From assembly GCA_023426005.1 (NCBI GenBank), contig JAFABO010000080.1:1-5117 (forward strand): a DNA stretch of 5,117 bases. Direction: 5' to 3'. A program made the translations under genes and the position numbers. The stretch comes from Bacillota bacterium. GTDB taxonomy: Bacteria; Bacillota; Clostridia; Acetivibrionales; DSM-1351. Numbering within the stretch: the first letter of the stretch is position 1; each line of letters begins with the position of its first letter. Shown here piece after piece: positions 1 through 5,117 of the stretch. Under the pieces are notes generated by a model. That model searched no databases, had not been told where the DNA came from, and was given only the letters and a program-made list of their open reading frames with translations.

Positions 1-170
1 GAGTTATTACATCAACCTTCTTTTTTATCCATTCCTAATTATACATAGTTAATTTACAAAAGTTTGTCAAAAACAAATGTAGAAAAAGAAATATTGTGTG
101 ACAAGAAAACTCACCGGGCTCATTTCTTTATCAAAATAATATATAAATTCCTATACAAAACCCATAACTA
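1..170. other. AT-rich intergenic end without a convincing gene
   Basis: Beyond the operon terminator the DNA is very AT-rich. I see no ORF with an SD. On the minus strand there is a consensus TTGACA (65-70) and a consensus TATAAT (38-43), separated by 21 nt, too long for a normal promoter. An imperfect palindrome TTTACAAA-AG-TTTGTCAA (53-70) covers the TTGACA. These could belong to a leftward gene outside the window. Confidence 0.3.
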
Positions 171-225
171 AAATAAGCAGCATGTACTCCCGTCAAACTG
201 ACAAGGAGCATATGCCGCTTTATTT
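171..225 (-). terminator. Intrinsic terminator-like hairpin after the permease gene
   Basis: Arms at 171-190 and 205-225 pair almost completely, with a 14-nt loop (191-204) that contains a further GTCA/TGAC pairing. In minus-strand RNA there are two G-U wobbles, one A-C mismatch and one bulged A; in plus-strand RNA the wobbles become mismatches, so the structure favours leftward transcription. It begins 13 nt past the permease stop codon. The 3' arm runs into a U-rich end (TTATTTTAG) rather than a long pure U tract. It probably ends the operon. Confidence 0.75.
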
Positions 226-238
226 CAGAGCATCTGAT

Positions 239-2218
239 TTAGTTCATTTGCCTGACTATACTGTAATATACTTTGGACGTAAATATATAACTCAGTCCGT
301 ATAACACCGCGAAAATACAGGATACAACGACACCTGTCGCTATAATTAATGCCCTGTTATACAGGAACAGCACACCCAGCAGTTCTGTGATCATTCCAAA
401 CCCGGCCAGAGTATGAAAGACTGCAAATATCAGCGGCAGGAAGAATACCAGGAGAATCTGGCGTTTGATGGTGCCTTTTACCTCGGGGTCACTCATGCCT
501 ACCTTCTGCATAATACTGAAATTATCCCTGTCATCATAGCCTTCGGTTATCTGTTTGTAGTACATTATCAAGAGCAGGCACATGCTGAATATGATGCCGA
601 AGAATATTCCGAGAAACAGCAATCCTCCGTTCATTGAAATTGTTTCATCACGGCCCGCTATTCCATTCTTTAACAAAACGACTTCTTTTTTATCCTTGAA
701 CCAGCCGCTTAAGAGGTTTGCAAATTCTTTTTTATTCTTATCATCCCCATTTACCTGAAAAGCCATGGAGTCAGTAAAACCCTTTTCCGGGTCGCCTACT
801 TCCTTCATAATCTTTTTTACTGCATTTTCATCCTTCACAATGAAATAAAAATCCTGTCCAAACCGCCTGACCGAAGATTTTCTATCGAAGCCCGCTTGGG
901 TCAATTCCTTCTTTACCGAGTATGTGTCACTGCCAAAAAGAACACTGCCGAAACTGAAATCAGCCCCTGTGGAATATACTAAAACCTCATTTTCCCCGAG
1001 TTCTTCGTCCTGGCGCTCCATCTGATTATACTCCTGAAGCGTAAGGAGCTTTATGGTTTCAATATTGGGTTGATACCCGTTCCCTGATTTTTTAATAAAT
1101 TTGTTTTCAGCTTTTAGCGCACCGGTATTCATATAGGCATATGAAATTTTATCATAAACATTTACGCGAGCTTTTCCGGACAGCTGGGCCAGCATGGAAT
1201 CCAATCCGTTGCTGTCTATGGAACCGCCCGCCTTATAATCAATCCGAAAATCAAAGGGGTATTGAAAATCAAGTACACTGGATGTACCAAACCATAGAGC
1301 TGCCGTACATAACAATGTAATTATGGTCATGGTACTGAATATGCATATATTTGCCAGACTGGCCGCACTTTTCTTCATTCTGTACAGCATTCCCGATATG
1401 GTAGTATAATTTGCCTTGCGGTAATAAAAATTCCTGTTTCCCTTAAGTATCCGCAGCAGCGCAAGTATCCCGGCCTTAAAGAAAAAGTGTGTTCCCAGCA
1501 CTACCAGAGCAACTGCCAGAAGAAAATCGGTGAAAATACCTGAATCAACCTTTGAGATTATGGCGATATAATATCCCGCCGCAAGTAATAATATTCCCAG
1601 CAGAGCGGATATCCATAGGCGTTTCGGAGGCTTTTCCCCTGATTTGGAACCCTTCATCAAATCATTGGGATTTGATTTAAATACCTGCACCAGATTCACT
1701 ATCAAATTGAGCAGACTGACCCCTACAAAGTAATAAAATGATATTTTCAGAGCAGCGAAACTAAAGGTAAATCCAGTGTCTACCGGCAATCGCGTAAGAT
1801 TTAGCAGCACAAGGAACAGCAGTTTCGAAAAAACTATTCCAAGAATGATTCCGCCTGTAAAAATAACAAGAAAAATATACAGGGTCTCAAAGAACATCAT
1901 AATGGCCATATGCTTTTTCTCAAGCCCAAGAATACTGTATAATCCCAGCTCCAGTTTTCTTCTTTTTATAAGAAAACTATTTGAGTACAATAGAAACGGT
2001 ACCAATATCACTCCCAGCAAAAACAGCCCAATTCCCATAAGAACCACTAAATAAGCACTGTGAGGAAGCTTTTTCATCAAATCATTGTTCATTATGGATG
2101 AGAAAACGAAGAATACAAAAACTGAAAAAATTCCTGCAAGCATATACGGAAAGTATGTTATTCCATTTTTCTTAATACCCACAAAAGCCAGCTTTGGAAG
2201 AAGAAACATCTTATTCAT
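239..2218 (-). CDS. bceB: BceB-type FtsX-family ABC permease (peptide antibiotic resistance and sensing)
   Basis: Membrane subunit of a BceAB-type transporter, 659 aa, the usual length for the family. The hydrophobic pattern gives about ten membrane segments, near residues 21-41, 55-79, 108-131, 152-178, 201-221, 228-247, 287-310, 531-553, 587-611 and 623-646. A soluble domain of about 220 residues (311-530) lies between segments 7 and 8; this is the family hallmark and the region linked to substrate recognition. The N-terminus (LAFVGIKKNGITYFPY) is typical. In the family such permeases release lipid II-cycle intermediates from peptide antibiotics and also signal to the partner kinase. The ATG overlaps the ATPase gene by 8 nt and has an SD-like GGGGGA 7 nt upstream, so the two are probably translationally coupled; Met4 is a possible alternative start. 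It is the last gene before a hairpin terminator. The symbol is family-level; the drug is unknown (bacitracin, lantibiotics or others). Confidence 0.93.
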   Translation of the reverse strand: MNKMFLLPKLAFVGIKKNGITYFPYMLAGIFSVFVFFVFSSIMNNDLMKKLPHSAYLVVLMGIGLFLLGVILVPFLLYSNSFLIKRRKLELGLYSILGLEKKHMAIMMFFETLYIFLVIFTGGIILGIVFSKLLFLVLLNLTRLPVDTGFTFSFAALKISFYYFVGVSLLNLIVNLVQVFKSNPNDLMKGSKSGEKPPKRLWISALLGILLLAAGYYIAIISKVDSGIFTDFLLAVALVVLGTHFFFKAGILALLRILKGNRNFYYRKANYTTISGMLYRMKKSAASLANICIFSTMTIITLLCTAALWFGTSSVLDFQYPFDFRIDYKAGGSIDSNGLDSMLAQLSGKARVNVYDKISYAYMNTGALKAENKFIKKSGNGYQPNIETIKLLTLQEYNQMERQDEELGENEVLVYSTGADFSFGSVLFGSDTYSVKKELTQAGFDRKSSVRRFGQDFYFIVKDENAVKKIMKEVGDPEKGFTDSMAFQVNGDDKNKKEFANLLSGWFKDKKEVVLLKNGIAGRDETISMNGGLLFLGIFFGIIFSMCLLLIMYYKQITEGYDDRDNFSIMQKVGMSDPEVKGTIKRQILLVFFLPLIFAVFHTLAGFGMITELLGVLFLYNRALIIATGVVVSCIFAVLYGLSYIFTSKVYYSIVRQMN

Positions 2219-2978
2219 ACTGTGTTCCCCCTGTTTGCAGCACTGTCATGGTATCGGCTATTTTCTTAAACATTTCCTCATTAGTGGCGTTTGCACGGTA
2301 TATCTGATTGAAAACACAGCCGTCCTTGATGAACAGAACTCTGCCGGCATGGCTTGCAGCCTGTATACTGTGGGTTACCATCAATATTGTCTGGCCCTCT
2401 GCATTTATTTCTGAAAAAAGTCTTAGTAATCTGGCCGAAGCTTTGGAGTCGAGGGCACCGGTGGGTTCATCCGCCAGAACCATCTTGGGATTTGTAATCA
2501 GAGCCCTGGCTGCCGCCGCCCTCTGCTTCTCGCCGCCCGACACCTCGTATGGATATTTTTGCAGCAGCTGGTCAATTCCCAGCTTTTTAGCCAGAGGTAC
2601 CAGTCTTTTGTGCATTTCCTCATAGGAATGGCCTGATAAAACAAGGGGCAAAAAAATATTATCCTGCAAGGAAAACGTATCCAACAAATTAAAATCCTGA
2701 AAAACAAAGCCCAGATTATCCCTTCGGAAAGCCGAAAGTTCTCCTTGCTTTATTTTTGAAAGGTCCCTGCCATCCAGCATAACCTGTCCGCTTGTGGCCT
2801 TGTCAATAGAAGCCAGGATATTCAGAAGCGTTGTCTTGCCTGAGCCCGATTCTCCCATTATTGCCACATACTCACCTTTCTCAACCGAGAAGGTAACACT
2901 TTCCAGCGCCTGTACCTTATTTCCTCCAAACCGTGAAGTATATATCTTCTTTACATTTTTGATTTCTAAAAGTGCCAT
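2211..2978 (-). CDS. bceA: BceA-type ABC transporter ATP-binding protein
   Basis: Cytoplasmic ATPase (255 aa) that powers the permease encoded next to it. All nucleotide-binding motifs are intact: Walker A GESGSGKT at 42-49, Q-loop Gln94 (FVFQD), signature VSGGEKQR at 146-153, Walker B MVLADE at 166-171, D-loop GALD at 174-177 and H-loop His203. Length and motif wording match the MacB/LolD/BceA branch of ABC ATPases; the neighbouring two-component genes and the long permease place it in the BceA group rather than LolD. The ATG has AGGAGG 5 nt upstream. The 166-nt upstream interval contains a perfect BceR-type operator, so transporter transcription is probably induced by the regulator encoded here. 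Its stop overlaps the permease start. The symbol is given at family level. Confidence 0.95.
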   Translation of the reverse strand: MALLEIKNVKKIYTSRFGGNKVQALESVTFSVEKGEYVAIMGESGSGKTTLLNILASIDKATSGQVMLDGRDLSKIKQGELSAFRRDNLGFVFQDFNLLDTFSLQDNIFLPLVLSGHSYEEMHKRLVPLAKKLGIDQLLQKYPYEVSGGEKQRAAAARALITNPKMVLADEPTGALDSKASARLLRLFSEINAEGQTILMVTHSIQAASHAGRVLFIKDGCVFNQIYRANATNEEMFKKIADTMTVLQTGGTQYE

Positions 2979-3003
2979 ATTAACCTCCTAAGCCATGTAG
3001 TGG
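2976..3003 (-). promoter_or_regulatory. Hairpin-plus-SD translation start cassette of the ATPase gene
   Basis: Minus strand: GCCA-CTACA-TGGC, then TTAGGAGGTTAAT and ATG. The 20 nt TGGCTTAGGAGGTTAATATG (2976-2995) are identical to the kinase start at 4156-4175. The short stem sits 2 nt upstream of AGGAGG. A competing stem, AGTGG/CCACT (2999-3003 with 3010-3014), shares bases with it, so the two stems are mutually exclusive. Confidence 0.7.
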
Positions 3004-3054
3004 CATTCACCACTCAAAAACGTACTGTACATTGTTAATAGAGGGTATGGATAT

Positions 3055-3083
3055 ATTATGGATTATTTAGAAAGTATCTGCCA
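3055..3083 (-). promoter_or_regulatory. Weak candidate core promoter for the ATPase-permease genes
   Basis: On the minus strand CATAAT (3055-3060, five of six to the -10 consensus) follows a poor -35 position (TGGCAG, 3078-3083) by 17 nt. A poor -35 would suit an activator-dependent promoter driven from the operator about 28 bp further upstream. GATACT (3073-3078) is an alternative -10. The exact start cannot be fixed from sequence. Confidence 0.3.
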
Positions 3084-3110
3084 TAGACCTGACTTACATT
3101 TCCACAGTTA

Positions 3111-3130
3111 ACCTTACATTTTTGTAAGGT
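3111..3130 (-). promoter_or_regulatory. Predicted BceR-type operator of the transporter genes
   Basis: A perfect inverted repeat, ACCTTACA-TTTT-TGTAAGGT (arms of 8, spacer of 4), lies between kinase and ATPase, about 130 nt upstream of the ATPase ATG. It contains the TNACA-N4-TGTAA pattern reported for BceR-like regulators in Firmicutes. A further TTACA half-site on the same strand at 3094-3098 is exactly 20 bp away, on the promoter side, and could be a weaker second binding site. Binding by the regulator encoded here is inferred from motif and context. Confidence 0.8.
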
Positions 3131-3144
3131 ATGTTTTTGTTCTC

Positions 3145-4158
3145 TTAAAAAGTCCTGACCGAGACATCTATACAGGCTTTTGTACCCCTGCCCACCTCTG
3201 AAAAAACCTCTATTTTATGTGACAATTTGTCCAAAACCTGTTTGCATAAATAAAGGCCAATTCCGGTAGATCTCTTGTCAAACCGCCCGTTATATCCAGT
3301 AAAACCTTTTTCAAAAATCCTCGGCAAATCTTCAGACTTAATTCCAATGCCGGTATCCTGAATAACAAGCCATTCTTTATTATTGTTTTGTTCCAGACTT
3401 ATTGTTATACCCCCGTTTGGAGTGTACTTGACCGCATTGGTAATAAGCTGTTCTATAACAAATAAAAGCCACTTTTCGTCAGTTATGACCTTACATTCAA
3501 AATCCTTGATATCAATGGAAAGCTTGCTGTTAATAAACAATACGGCATTTTTTTTAACAGCCTGATTGACAATATCCCTTAACCGGTATTCCCTTAAAAT
3601 CATATCGGAAGACATGCTTTCCAGCCTGAGATAATGCATTACCATTTCTATATATTGTTCGGTTTTGAATAATTCCTCCTGCAGGGCATAAGAACTTAGC
3701 TCCTTCTCATCATTCTGGAGCAAGAGCCTCATTGCCGCCAGAGGTGTTTTTATCTGGTGGGCCCACAGCGAGTAATAATCCTTCATTTCCGATTCTTTGA
3801 GATTTGTCGTGAACTGCAATTGCTGCATTTCCTCATACAAGCCTTTGATAATTTCCTGGTATTGCTTTTCCTTCCAGTCGGCTGCCTGGGGCAGCATTTC
3901 AATCACATTCTCAAGATTTGAACAGATTTCCTCAGTTTTTCCTATCCTGTCAGCATACCCCATAAAATCCCATACACCCATGCACAGGCTTATGAAAATG
4001 GAAATATATACACCATAAAAGAGCTTGTCCAGGTTTTCCAACTGATACAGTGCACATATGGTACAAAAAATGAGCTGGTACAGAAGAAACATCAAGATTA
4101 CTTTTCGCCTGTCGCTGACATATTGCAGTAACATCCCTAAAGAGTGCCTGTCCCTCAT
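3145..4158 (-). CDS. bceS: BceS-like intramembrane-sensing histidine kinase
   Basis: Sensor kinase of 337 aa. Two membrane helices (about residues 20-40 and 49-67) are joined by a loop of only about eight residues, so it has no real extracellular sensor domain; this is the intramembrane-sensing architecture of BceS-like kinases, which detect the state of the partner transporter. A linker (about 70-125) precedes the dimerisation helix with phospho-acceptor His134 in LWAHQIKTPL. The catalytic domain has the N box (Asn241 in TNAVKYT), G1 box DTGIGI at 268-273, F box IFEKGF at 281-286 and G2 box STGIGLYL at 297-304, all intact. The residue after His134 is Gln, not the more common Glu/Asp. The ATG has AGGAGG 5 nt upstream, within a cassette identical to that of the ATPase gene. 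It lies 192 nt from the regulator stop, a wide gap for a cognate pair. Likely partner: the regulator at 4351-5025. Confidence 0.94.
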   Translation of the reverse strand: MRDRHSLGMLLQYVSDRRKVILMFLLYQLIFCTICALYQLENLDKLFYGVYISIFISLCMGVWDFMGYADRIGKTEEICSNLENVIEMLPQAADWKEKQYQEIIKGLYEEMQQLQFTTNLKESEMKDYYSLWAHQIKTPLAAMRLLLQNDEKELSSYALQEELFKTEQYIEMVMHYLRLESMSSDMILREYRLRDIVNQAVKKNAVLFINSKLSIDIKDFECKVITDEKWLLFVIEQLITNAVKYTPNGGITISLEQNNNKEWLVIQDTGIGIKSEDLPRIFEKGFTGYNGRFDKRSTGIGLYLCKQVLDKLSHKIEVFSEVGRGTKACIDVSVRTF

Positions 4159-4349
4159 ATTAACCTCCTAAGCCACATTTGTGGCCACAAAATGTTATGC
4201 AAGTAATTATCCTTTATCGCAATGTGGTGAATAAAAGAAGTTATTTGGCCATGTGCGCTTTCAAAGTATTTGATAATACTTTGAATATTTCGCACGGCCA
4301 TAAATTCACAGGTTAGTTTTGGAGGACGAACGCAAGTGAAGTCTTTCAA
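4155..4349 (-). CDS. Possible 64-codon small ORF between regulator and kinase (doubtful)
   Basis: An open frame starts with TTG one base after the regulator's stop codon, 5 nt downstream of an AGGAGG embedded in the regulator's last codons. It ends in TGA overlapping the kinase ATG (ATGA), the geometry of translational coupling. The product would be 64 aa, rich in Ile, His, Phe and basic residues, with no signal peptide, clear membrane helix or motif I recognise. Against it: TTG start, about 55 nt of the frame is a near-perfect inverted repeat, and the last codons simply read through a hairpin and the kinase SD (giving LRRLI). It may be a translated leader coupling regulator and kinase expression, or an accidental frame through a structured non-coding element. 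I favour the latter slightly. Confidence 0.25.
   Translation of the reverse strand: MKDFTCVRPPKLTCEFMAVRNIQSIIKYFESAHGQITSFIHHIAIKDNYLHNILWPQMWLRRLI
4156..4191 (-). promoter_or_regulatory. Hairpin-plus-SD translation start cassette of the kinase gene
   Basis: Minus strand: GCCAC-AAAT-GTGGC (4172-4185), TT, AGGAGG (4164-4169), TTAAT, ATG. The outer part includes a perfect 14-bp palindrome TTTGTGGCCACAAA (4178-4191) that competes with the short stem. The final 20 nt are identical to the ATPase start region, which shows the cassette is a repeated unit rather than a chance SD. Confidence 0.7.
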
Positions 4350-4361
4350 GCTAACCTCCTA
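4161..4361 (-). repeat. 181-nt segment flanked by 10-bp direct repeats (possible insertion)
   Basis: TAGGAGGTTA (minus strand) occurs at 4352-4361, across the regulator stop codon, and again at 4161-4170, as the kinase SD. Collapsing the two copies into one would leave the regulator ending GGA GGT TAA, followed one base later by the kinase ATG with the SD 5 nt away. The bounded segment holds the long hairpin. No terminal inverted repeats are visible, so it is not a typical MITE. The same 10-mer also lies at 2981-2990 before the ATPase gene. Confidence 0.45.
4227..4309 (-). repeat. Long inverted repeat (hairpin) in the regulator-kinase gap
   Basis: Core arms TTCAAAGTATT (4260-4270) and AATACTTTGAA (4275-4285) are perfect with a 4-nt loop. 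After small internal loops they extend through GTGCG/CGCAC (4253-4257 with 4291-4295) and TGGCC/GGCCA (4246-4250 with 4296-4300), and possibly GTGAAT/ATTCAC (4227-4232 with 4304-4309). No U tract follows on the minus strand (next bases AAATAACTTC), so it is not a standard terminator. It may be an RNA processing or stability element, or the core of a small inserted element. Confidence 0.75.
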
Positions 4362-5025
4362 TGATATATCCCAAACCCTTTTTAGTCTGTATAAAGTTTT
4401 CTATGGAAACGTCTTCTAACTTTTTGCGCAATCTCGTCATGTTTACCGTAAGCGTATTGTCATCCACAAAGTAATCATTATCCCACAGGCGTTTCATAAT
4501 TTGCTCCCGGCTTACTATCCTTCCAATGTTCTCATAGAGCAGCTGCATGATCCTCTGCTCATTCTTGGTAAGCTCCAGCTTTTGATCGCGGTATACCAGA
4601 GTTCCGTCCATTGAATTGAACAAAACGCCATTATGCTCCTGGTAAGCCGTCTGTTCATTGTAAGCATAAGTTCTCCGTAATATCGCCTGAACCTTGACTG
4701 TAAGCACCTCAAAATCAAAGGGCTTTGCAATAAAGTCATCTCCCCCCATATTTACAGCCATTACGATATTCATATTATCACCGGCCGAGGAAATAAAAAT
4801 CACAGGGATCTTGGATAGCTTTCTGATCTCGGTACACCAATAAAAGCCGTTATAAAACGGAAGAGATATATCCATCAATACCAGCTGGGGATCAAACTTT
4901 ACAAATTCCCCCACAACATTATTGAAATCCCCGACACTATGCACGTCATAGCCCCATCTTTGCAAATGCTTTTTAATCTCTGCCGAAATCACACCGTCAT
5001 CTTCAACAAGAAAAATTTTATACAT
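4351..5025 (-). CDS. bceR: BceR-like OmpR-family response regulator
   Basis: DNA-binding response regulator of 224 aa, typical OmpR/PhoB size. Receiver domain (about 1-117): acidic residues Glu8, Asp9 and Asp10, phospho-acceptor Asp52 in LVLMDISLP, switch Ser79, Phe98 and Lys101 in AKPF are all present. The C-terminal winged-helix domain (about 128-224) has the ELTKNEQRIMQLL start, a recognition-helix region around residues 188-204 (DDNTLTVNMTRLRKKLE) and the wing ending in GLGYIIGG. It is expected to be phosphorylated by the adjacent kinase and to activate the transporter promoter through the inverted repeat at 3111-3130. The ATG has AAGGAA 7 nt upstream. The last codons, GGA GGT followed by TAG, form an AGGAGG sequence that could act as an SD for a downstream start. 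The symbol is family-level. Confidence 0.95.
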   Translation of the reverse strand: MYKIFLVEDDGVISAEIKKHLQRWGYDVHSVGDFNNVVGEFVKFDPQLVLMDISLPFYNGFYWCTEIRKLSKIPVIFISSAGDNMNIVMAVNMGGDDFIAKPFDFEVLTVKVQAILRRTYAYNEQTAYQEHNGVLFNSMDGTLVYRDQKLELTKNEQRIMQLLYENIGRIVSREQIMKRLWDNDYFVDDNTLTVNMTRLRKKLEDVSIENFIQTKKGLGYIIGG

Positions 5026-5117
5026 GGTACACTTCCTTTGAAAATTTATTCAAACTCTATAATCAGCATAAACTTGCAACTGCAAAGCTGTGTAACAATT
5101 TTACAAGTTAACTTAAC
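5026..5117 (-). promoter_or_regulatory. Upstream region of the regulator gene
   Basis: It contains the SD AAGGAA (5033-5038), a 6-6-6 inverted repeat TTTGAA/TTCAAA (5037-5054) whose edge touches that SD, and TGTAA-N5-TTACA at 5091-5105. The last resembles BceR half-sites but in the opposite arrangement to the usual TTACA-N4-TGTAA. No good -35/-10 pair is visible; TTGCAG with TTATAG at 17 nt is the best and is weak. The sequence is cut by the window edge, so the full promoter may not be present. Confidence 0.4.

Noticed and set aside
67..123. 18-codon minus-strand ORF beginning MSPVSFLV
   Set aside because: No SD upstream, low-complexity AT-rich content, and no recognisable product.
239..2978. 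MacB- or LolCDE-type exporter rather than BceAB
   Set aside because: The permease has about ten membrane segments with a single large domain between segments 7 and 8, and is encoded beside a BceS-like kinase; MacB and LolC/E have four membrane segments.
413..2991. Several plus-strand open frames of 65-109 codons opposite the permease and ATPase genes
   Set aside because: They lie entirely or almost entirely antisense to genes with clear family motifs, lack SD sites and encode no recognisable domain.
3111..3144. Plus-strand reading of the inverted repeat plus T-rich stretch as a rightward terminator
   Set aside because: There is no rightward gene to terminate, the stem is only 8 bp and AT-rich, and the half-sites match the regulator consensus, so an operator is the better explanation.
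4246..4300. Long hairpin as an intrinsic terminator of the regulator transcript
   Set aside because: No U tract follows on the minus strand and the kinase gene downstream has no obvious promoter of its own.
4171..4351. Classical MITE or insertion sequence in the regulator-kinase gap
   Set aside because: No terminal inverted repeats and no transposase fragment; only flanking direct repeats and an internal hairpin are seen, so I kept it as a possible insertion only.
1..5117. tRNA, rRNA or CRISPR arrays
   Set aside because: No cloverleaf, rRNA-like or regularly spaced repeat sequence found by eye in any intergenic interval.

Overview
The window holds one complete peptide-antibiotic sensing and detoxification module of the BceRS-BceAB type. 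All four genes lie on the minus strand in the order response regulator (4351-5025), intramembrane-sensing histidine kinase (3145-4158), ABC ATPase (2211-2978) and large FtsX-type permease (239-2218). The AT-rich DNA, strong AGGAGG ribosome binding sites and this gene family point to a Firmicute, most likely a clostridial one (inference; no marker gene allows a finer placement).

Layout in transcription order (right to left). 5026-5117 is the regulator's upstream region, with an SD site and a small TGTAA/TTACA inverted repeat. The regulator is followed by an unusual 192-nt interval (4159-4350) before the kinase. This interval contains a long near-perfect hairpin (4246-4300), a possible 64-codon TTG-start ORF, and a short hairpin next to the kinase SD. 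It is bracketed by two copies of TAGGAGGTTA. A 166-nt interval (2979-3144) separates kinase and ATPase. It contains a perfect 8-4-8 inverted repeat, ACCTTACA-N4-TGTAAGGT, which fits the published TNACA-N4-TGTAA consensus for BceR-like regulators and is the probable operator of the transporter genes. ATPase and permease overlap by 8 nt. A strong hairpin at 171-225, 13 nt beyond the permease stop, probably ends the operon. 1-170 contains no convincing gene.

How the parts work together (family knowledge): the kinase has almost no extracellular sensor. In this family it reads the activity of the BceAB-type transporter, which engages peptide antibiotic-lipid complexes through the permease's large extracellular domain. 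The kinase phosphorylates the regulator at Asp52, and the regulator activates transcription of the transporter pair from the operator. The specific drug cannot be read from the sequence.

The protein system is of a known type. The less ordinary part is the DNA around the translation starts. A hairpin-plus-SD cassette (TGGCTTAGGAGGTTAATATG) is repeated identically before both kinase and ATPase. The regulator-kinase gap looks like an inserted or duplicated structured element whose precise removal would restore tight regulator-kinase coupling.
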